Shown here: one piece after another, positions 60,390 to 64,000 of the stretch
How positions within the stretch are numbered: position 1 is the stretch's first letter
Layout: the number at the start of each line of letters is the position of its first letter
Assembly (NCBI GenBank): GCA_963845975.1
Contig: CAWJUD010000001.1
Location: 496,001-560,000 of the forward strand
Direction of reading: 5' to 3'
From: JBEKIK01 sp963845975
GTDB taxonomy: Bacteria > Planctomycetota > Planctomycetia > Pirellulales > Thermoguttaceae
DNA: 64,000 bases
Notes under the pieces: model-generated
Seen by the model: the letters and a program-made list of their open reading frames with translations, nothing else
What the model was told of the DNA's origin: nothing
Database searches by the model: none
Position numbers and translations under genes: made by a program

Positions 60390-60487
60390 GCTGATCCGCC
60401 CTTACTTGTTCACCAAGGCCGTGGATTATCGCGTGGATAAATTCGCGGCGTTGCACGCGGCCTGCATGTCGGGCGGGGCGGTGCTTT

Positions 60488-61324
60488 ATGTGCCCAAGGG
60501 GGTTGAAGATCGATAAACCGCTGCATATTTTTTCCTCTATATCGCCCGACGCCGTGGATTTCAGCCATACGCTGATCATCCTGGACGAAGGCGCCGAGGC
60601 AACGGTTCTGTCCGAAACCGCCGGCATCGATCAGTCCGCCGCCGGGCTGCACTGCGGGGCGATCGAAATTTTTGTCGGTCCGCGGGCCCGCTTGCGATAC
60701 GTCAATTTGCAAAACTGGGGAACAGGGGTATGGCATTTTGCCCATCAAAAGGCCATGGTCGACCGGGACGCCGACATCCAGTGGACCATCGGGGCATTGG
60801 GCAGCCGGCTGGCAAAGGTCAATCAGCACGTGGCCCTCATCGGGCCGGGCGCCAATGCCCAGGTCAACGGGGTGATGTTCACCGAGGGCAGGCAACATCT
60901 ATCGTATCATACGCTTCAGCGGCATCACGTAATGCGCTGTACTAGCGATTTGCTTTACAAAGGCGCACTGCAAGACAAGTCGCGGCTGGTGTGGCGGGGG
61001 ATGATTAAAGTCGACCGCGATGCGCAAAAAACCGACGGCTACCAGCGCAACGATAATTTAATTCTTTCCGAAGACGCCCGTGCGGATTCCATCCCGGGCT
61101 TGGAAATCGAGGCCGATGATGTAAAATGTTCGCATGGCGCGACGGCTGGCCGGGTGGACGACGAGCAGGTTTTTTACGCCCGCTGCCGGGGCCTGACCCG
61201 CAAAGAAGCTATCCGCATGATTGTAACGGGCTTTTTCCAGCAGGTGTTCGACCGCATTACGATCGACAGCGTGCGGCACGCCCTGGGCGAGGCCATAGGC
61301 CGCCGGATTCGCGAGTATAATTGA
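60488..61324 (+). CDS. sufD: SufD, C-terminal part
   Basis: The 278-residue frame carries the beta-helix core (HTLIILDEGAEATVLSETAG, RLRYVNLQNWG, GSRLAKVNQHVALIG) and the C-terminal SufBD motif CSHGATAGRVDDEQVFYARCRGLTRKEAIRMIVTGFFQQVFDRI. The first ten residues are displaced: a second G-run (60498-60502) with one G too many separates it from VPKGLKIDKPLHIF. Both breaks in sufD are +1 insertions in G runs. Confidence 0.8.
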   Translation: MCPRGLKIDKPLHIFSSISPDAVDFSHTLIILDEGAEATVLSETAGIDQSAAGLHCGAIEIFVGPRARLRYVNLQNWGTGVWHFAHQKAMVDRDADIQWTIGALGSRLAKVNQHVALIGPGANAQVNGVMFTEGRQHLSYHTLQRHHVMRCTSDLLYKGALQDKSRLVWRGMIKVDRDAQKTDGYQRNDNLILSEDARADSIPGLEIEADDVKCSHGATAGRVDDEQVFYARCRGLTRKEAIRMIVTGFFQQVFDRITIDSVRHALGEAIGRRIREYN

Positions 61325-61329
61325 GAGAT

Positions 61330-61447
61330 TGTAGACCGCACACTCCATGTGCGGGAACGGGCGCATGGTGTGTGCCCGCCACTTTTTTTGAAACTTTGTA
61401 GACCGCACACTCCGTGTGCGGTGCGGCGCACGGAGTGTGCCCGCTAC
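61330..61447. repeat. Two GCACACTCC(A/G)TGTGC repeat copies
   Basis: TGTAGACCGCACACTCC occurs at about 61330-61346 and again near 61398, each followed by its palindromic partner (ATGTGCGG and GTGTGCGG) and by a second inverted copy (GCATGGTGTGTGCCCGC, GCACGGAGTGTGCCCGC). They fill the gap between sufD and the Rieske gene. Confidence 0.75.
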
Positions 61448-61463
61448 ATTGATAGGGATTATT

Positions 61464-61781
61464 ATGTCCGAGTTCTTTAGAGTATGTAAAATCGCCGATG
61501 TTCCCGACCCAGACAGGGCAGTATTCGAAGTTGATGGCCGTTTTATTGTTTTAATTCACATGGATGGCGAGTTTTACGCGCTGGACGACGCCTGCACGCA
61601 CGACGGCGGCCCGCTGGGCGAGGGTTTTTTGGAGGGCTATCAAATTATCTGCCCGCGGCACGGGGCCCGGTTCGACGTTCGCACGGGTCAGGCCCTATGC
61701 ATGCCCGCCGTCCACGCTACTACGGCCCACGAAGTAAAAGTGGATGGGAACGACGTGTTTGTGAAAATCAACGAAGAATGA
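61464..61781 (+). CDS. Rieske [2Fe-2S] ferredoxin
   Basis: The 105-residue protein has the two-site Rieske motif Cys44-Thr-His46 (DDACTHDGG) and Cys63-Pro-Arg-His66 (ICPRHGARFD). Small soluble Rieske proteins of this kind are electron carriers (non-haem oxygenase type). It is last but one in the suf cluster and may supply electrons for cluster assembly or simply be co-regulated. The frame is open to 61416 but that part is repeat; ATG 61464 is preferred although its RBS is weak. Confidence 0.88.
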   Translation: MSEFFRVCKIADVPDPDRAVFEVDGRFIVLIHMDGEFYALDDACTHDGGPLGEGFLEGYQIICPRHGARFDVRTGQALCMPAVHATTAHEVKVDGNDVFVKINEE

Positions 61782-61794
61782 AGAGTGGCGAGTT

Positions 61795-61825
61795 TGGCCC
61801 CGGCACTTGTGCCGGGAGTTCGATT
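61795..61825. repeat. GC hairpin after the Rieske gene
   Basis: CCCGGCACTTGTGCCGGG is a perfect 8+8 stem with loop TT. It lies 15 bases after the Rieske stop codon. Confidence 0.6.
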
Positions 61826-61882
61826 GCGTCAGTGTTCCGGCATGAGAACGGAATAGCGCAGATTGGAATTGAAGGAACATTC

Positions 61883-62197
61883 ATGCCCATTGCCGAAGAA
61901 TCGATTCTTGCCGTATTGCGCCAAGTACGCGACCCGGAATTGATGATTAACATCGTCGATCTCGGGCTGATATACGGCATCGGAGTGGACGAGGTCGAGG
62001 GAAAGTCCAATATCCACATCATGATGACCATGACCACGCCGGCCTGCCCGTTCGGGCCGGAACTGATCCGGGAAGTGAAAGAGGTAATCTCCGGGATGGA
62101 AGGCGTGGGCAAAGTGGAGGTGCAACTCACGCTCACTCCTCCCTGGACGCCCGACCGCATGACCGAGGAAGCCCGGGACGAATTGGGGATGTTTTAA
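61883..62197 (+). CDS. SufT-like MIP18/DUF59 Fe-S maturation protein
   Basis: The 104-residue single-domain protein has DPELMINIVDLGLIYGI, then MTMTTPACPFGPEL with Cys55, the conserved cysteine of the family. SufT-type proteins assist transfer of clusters to targets. GAAGGA ends six bases before the ATG. The upstream part of the frame (61697 onward) overlaps the Rieske gene and is not real. Confidence 0.88.
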   Translation: MPIAEESILAVLRQVRDPELMINIVDLGLIYGIGVDEVEGKSNIHIMMTMTTPACPFGPELIREVKEVISGMEGVGKVEVQLTLTPPWTPDRMTEEARDELGMF

Positions 62198-62198
62198 T

Positions 62199-62234
62199 TT
62201 CAGTTTACAGTTCTCGATTTACAGTTTAGGGTTA
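62199..62234. repeat. Period-7 tract after the sufT-like gene
   Basis: The units TTCAGTT, TACAGTT, CTCGATT, TACAGTT and TAGGGTT repeat at 7 bases, two bases after the stop codon. Confidence 0.7.
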
Positions 62235-62259
62235 TCTTCCTTCCTCCTCCAACCGACGG

Positions 62260-63372
62260 TCACTCATCACCTGCTGGATTTTGTTTCGAGAAATTACTCT
62301 GTAGCCGCTTAACGGCCAGGCGGCTGCAGTCTTCGATTGTTTTTGGAGCTATGCTTTGGAAATCGGGGTGGTGAGAATTCTGATAATCGACCAGGACCCA
62401 GTCGCCAGATTTGTCGCAAAGGATCAGGTGCACATGGCCGGCCTCGTGTTTTCCGTCCGACGCGGGGCCGATGCCGTAATCGGCAAGTAAGGCATACTGC
62501 GTGGGCGGGGGATTTTTGCGGAGGAAATCGCGAAACGCCCGGGCAGTGTCCCAAAGAACTTTTTGCTCGTTGGGATCGCCTTTAATCTTTAAATTCGGGT
62601 CCACATCGGAAGGCTCGGCCTGGCAGATGCCGGCTTCGCTTATGAGTTTGGCCAGTTGGGCTGCGCCGGATTTGTCGGAGCCCTCCCATAAGTGAATGGG
62701 ATAAACCGTAAGTTTGCCGGTTGCGATTTTATCTTTCAGGACTTCCAACCGCTTTTTCATATCGGCAATTTCCCTGTCGGGAGGCAGTGCCGAGCGTTTA
62801 TTCATAAGTTCAGCCATTTTTCCCTGAGGGGCGTTTTCCCGCATCGGATCGGCTAGATCCCAAACCTTGTCCAAGCGATTGACTATAAACAGGCAGGCGG
62901 TCAGGGGCTCGTCGGGCGGTTCGATTTTTTCTTTCGCATAGGTTTCGTCATCGGCCTTTTCGGAGAAGATCACCTTGCCGGTTTTATCGACCACTACAGT
63001 GCGGATTTCCTTGATTTTGTGCTCTGGGGCCAAGATTTGGGCGTAAAGAGCGTACTCGGTTTTCAGCGGTTGCTTGCCGACAAACTGCCCGAAAGCATCG
63101 GCCAGCTTTGCCGGATCATCGGTTTGCGGGGGAGAAAAAGGCTCTTTGGCAAGTTCAATCTGTTCCATGCCCGCCCGCTCTAAAAACATGCCCAGCACCT
63201 CGGCAATCCTCTCGGCAATCGAGGCGGGGGCCATTTCCGAGGGTAGAATCGCCGGGGGATACACGGTCACCGATTTTATTCGGCCTTTGGCCGGTGCATC
63301 ATCGCCCCAGAGAATCCCCGCCCACAACAGTGCCAATGAGCATAAGCAAAACATCGTTAAGCCGCGTTTCAT
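62260..63372 (-). CDS. Secreted protein of unknown function
   Basis: The 370-residue protein begins with a signal peptide (MKRGLTMFCLCSLALLWAGILWGDDA). A repeated pattern (residues 35-175 and 200-365) looks like two related alpha/beta domains: PEHKIKEIRTVVVDKTGKVIFSEK and HEAGHVHLILCDKSGDWVLVDYQN. HEAGHVHLIL has a zinc-peptidase-like HExxH shape, but the second His spacing (HEAGH) occurs in a beta-strand context here, so I do not call a protease. AGGAGA precedes the start. Confidence 0.7.
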   Translation of the reverse strand: MKRGLTMFCLCSLALLWAGILWGDDAPAKGRIKSVTVYPPAILPSEMAPASIAERIAEVLGMFLERAGMEQIELAKEPFSPPQTDDPAKLADAFGQFVGKQPLKTEYALYAQILAPEHKIKEIRTVVVDKTGKVIFSEKADDETYAKEKIEPPDEPLTACLFIVNRLDKVWDLADPMRENAPQGKMAELMNKRSALPPDREIADMKKRLEVLKDKIATGKLTVYPIHLWEGSDKSGAAQLAKLISEAGICQAEPSDVDPNLKIKGDPNEQKVLWDTARAFRDFLRKNPPPTQYALLADYGIGPASDGKHEAGHVHLILCDKSGDWVLVDYQNSHHPDFQSIAPKTIEDCSRLAVKRLQSNFSKQNPAGDE

Positions 63373-63751
63373 CCAACTGTCTCCTTATAAAAGCAGAACT
63401 AAAACCGGAACGGGGGACGCCGGGAGCCGCCGAATTTCGCTGCCAGCCATCTTATATGGCTCGAAAATTCTCGAAATATAACGGTGATAGAGAAAAAATT
63501 TTTATGCCGGCGATGGCGGAGAATCCCCAACTGCTCCCGAAAAATGAATAATCCGGTAAACTGGGGAAATGCGTCAATTCACGTTGATCGATCATTCGCC
63601 AAGGAACAGCGGGCGGATGCGACGTTTGTAGATGTACGCCGTGAGGTTGGCGGCGACTACGCCGGCCTGTTTTTCCAAGGCGGCGGTGAATCGCGCACCC
63701 AATTCCGCCGCGAGTTTGTATCCGACGTGCAGAAGTTGACGCAGGATGGGA
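63373..63751. other. Gap at the right end
   Basis: No gene is supported in this divergent-side gap. It holds short frames without RBS on both strands and mixed composition. Confidence 0.4.
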
Positions 63752-64000
63752 TTATATACCTTCGTCTTTGAGCTCATCGTCGGTAAAGAGCCGGATAGTG
63801 CCGTACTGGCCGTCGAAACCCGGGCAGCGTATTACCTTGCCCGTGCGCATCCGCAAAATGGCCTCGGCCAAAAGCGATGAACCTTTTCGCGTAATTTCTT
63901 GGGGCGGGACTTTTTCCAGGATGTACAACTCCGGGCCGAGTTTGGCGAGCAACTCGTCGTACTTTTTCTTGACAAATTTGCTTTGCGGTCCGACTTTGTG
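63752..64000 (-). CDS. EndoQ-like PHP-domain endonuclease, C-terminal part (runs off the window)
   Basis: The minus-strand frame is open from the window edge to 63752. It reads KVGPQSKFVKKKYDELLAKLGPELYILEKVPPQEITRKGSSLLAEAILRMRTGKVIRCPGFDGQYGTIRLF, which resembles the C-terminal end of the endonuclease Q/UvrD-associated PHP family as I remember it. The start lies outside the window. EndoQ cleaves beside deaminated bases. The identification rests on a short segment. Confidence 0.5.
   Translation of the reverse strand, partial: HKVGPQSKFVKKKYDELLAKLGPELYILEKVPPQEITRKGSSLLAEAILRMRTGKVIRCPGFDGQYGTIRLFTDDELKDEGI

Noticed and set aside
62260..63372. Zinc protease call from HEAGHVHL in the secreted protein
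   Set aside because: The HEAGH string lies in a strand-like hydrophobic context (HVHLILCDKSG) without a third ligand motif or the helical surroundings of gluzincins.

Overview
The window looks like a chromosomal segment of a flagellated, LPS-bearing planctomycete, probably Pirellulales-like. This is inference from four things: a lipid A gene (lpxB) together with a flagellar export and regulation set; ECF sigma factors close to a multi-domain anti-sigma factor and a membrane serine/threonine kinase; a BlaI repressor with an M56 protease carrying leucine-rich repeats; and secreted proteins plus short palindromic repeats (peptide signatures RHSERSEE, GTLRVP, VPRLRLGTQ) that I associate with planctomycete genomes. 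I saw no rRNA, tRNA, CRISPR or intact transposon.

Layout. 0.1-3.6 kb: lpxB, a site-2-type protease, a tiny histone-H1-like protein and a YdjM-type membrane protein. 4.0-8.8 kb: flhA, flhF, a small membrane protein and a fliA-type sigma factor; the matching anti-sigma factor flgM lies apart at 20.4 kb. 9.0-12.5 kb: a blaI gene with a clear promoter and operator, then an M56 protease-LRR protein split by three frame changes. 12.8-19.1 kb: a secreted secretin-domain/GPW-rich/EF-hand protein, then an ECF sigma factor coupled to an anti-sigma factor with four tandem C-terminal modules. 19.1-20.3 kb: IS66 relic and repeats. 20.4-34.9 kb: purB, a UPF0158-methionine sulfoxide reductase fusion, an HD phosphohydrolase, large secreted proteins, mrp, dtd, pdxA and an ECF sigma factor. 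35.4-41.2 kb: methyltransferase-like gene, leuCD, retropepsin-like gene, amidase and bioB. 41.3-44.4 kb: ECF sigma factor, membrane protein and Ser/Thr kinase, all with frame breaks. 44.4-49.7 kb: zinc-ribbon membrane protein, DUF1634 plus TauE/SafE transporter, RNase D and a broken NhaD-type antiporter. 50-55.8 kb: small genes, a duplicated TolC-like protein, dus and uspA. 56-62.2 kb: a [Fe-S] assembly cluster (sufR-like, nuoB, sufC, sufB, sufD, Rieske ferredoxin, sufT-like). The right end holds a secreted protein and the C-terminus of an EndoQ-like nuclease.

Two things stand out. First, gene boundaries are packed with degenerate tandem repeats that share a period of exactly 7 bases although their unit sequences differ. 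At least five tracts run to within a few bases of a start codon that lacks a recognisable Shine-Dalgarno sequence, and others begin at a stop codon. Second, short palindromic elements are inserted inside reading frames (anti-sigma factor, kinase, TolC-like gene), and there are about a dozen single-base frame breaks, several in G or T runs and some in genes expected to be essential (sufC, sufD). The frame breaks may be sequencing or assembly errors, so affected genes are listed as fragments with the proposed join described.
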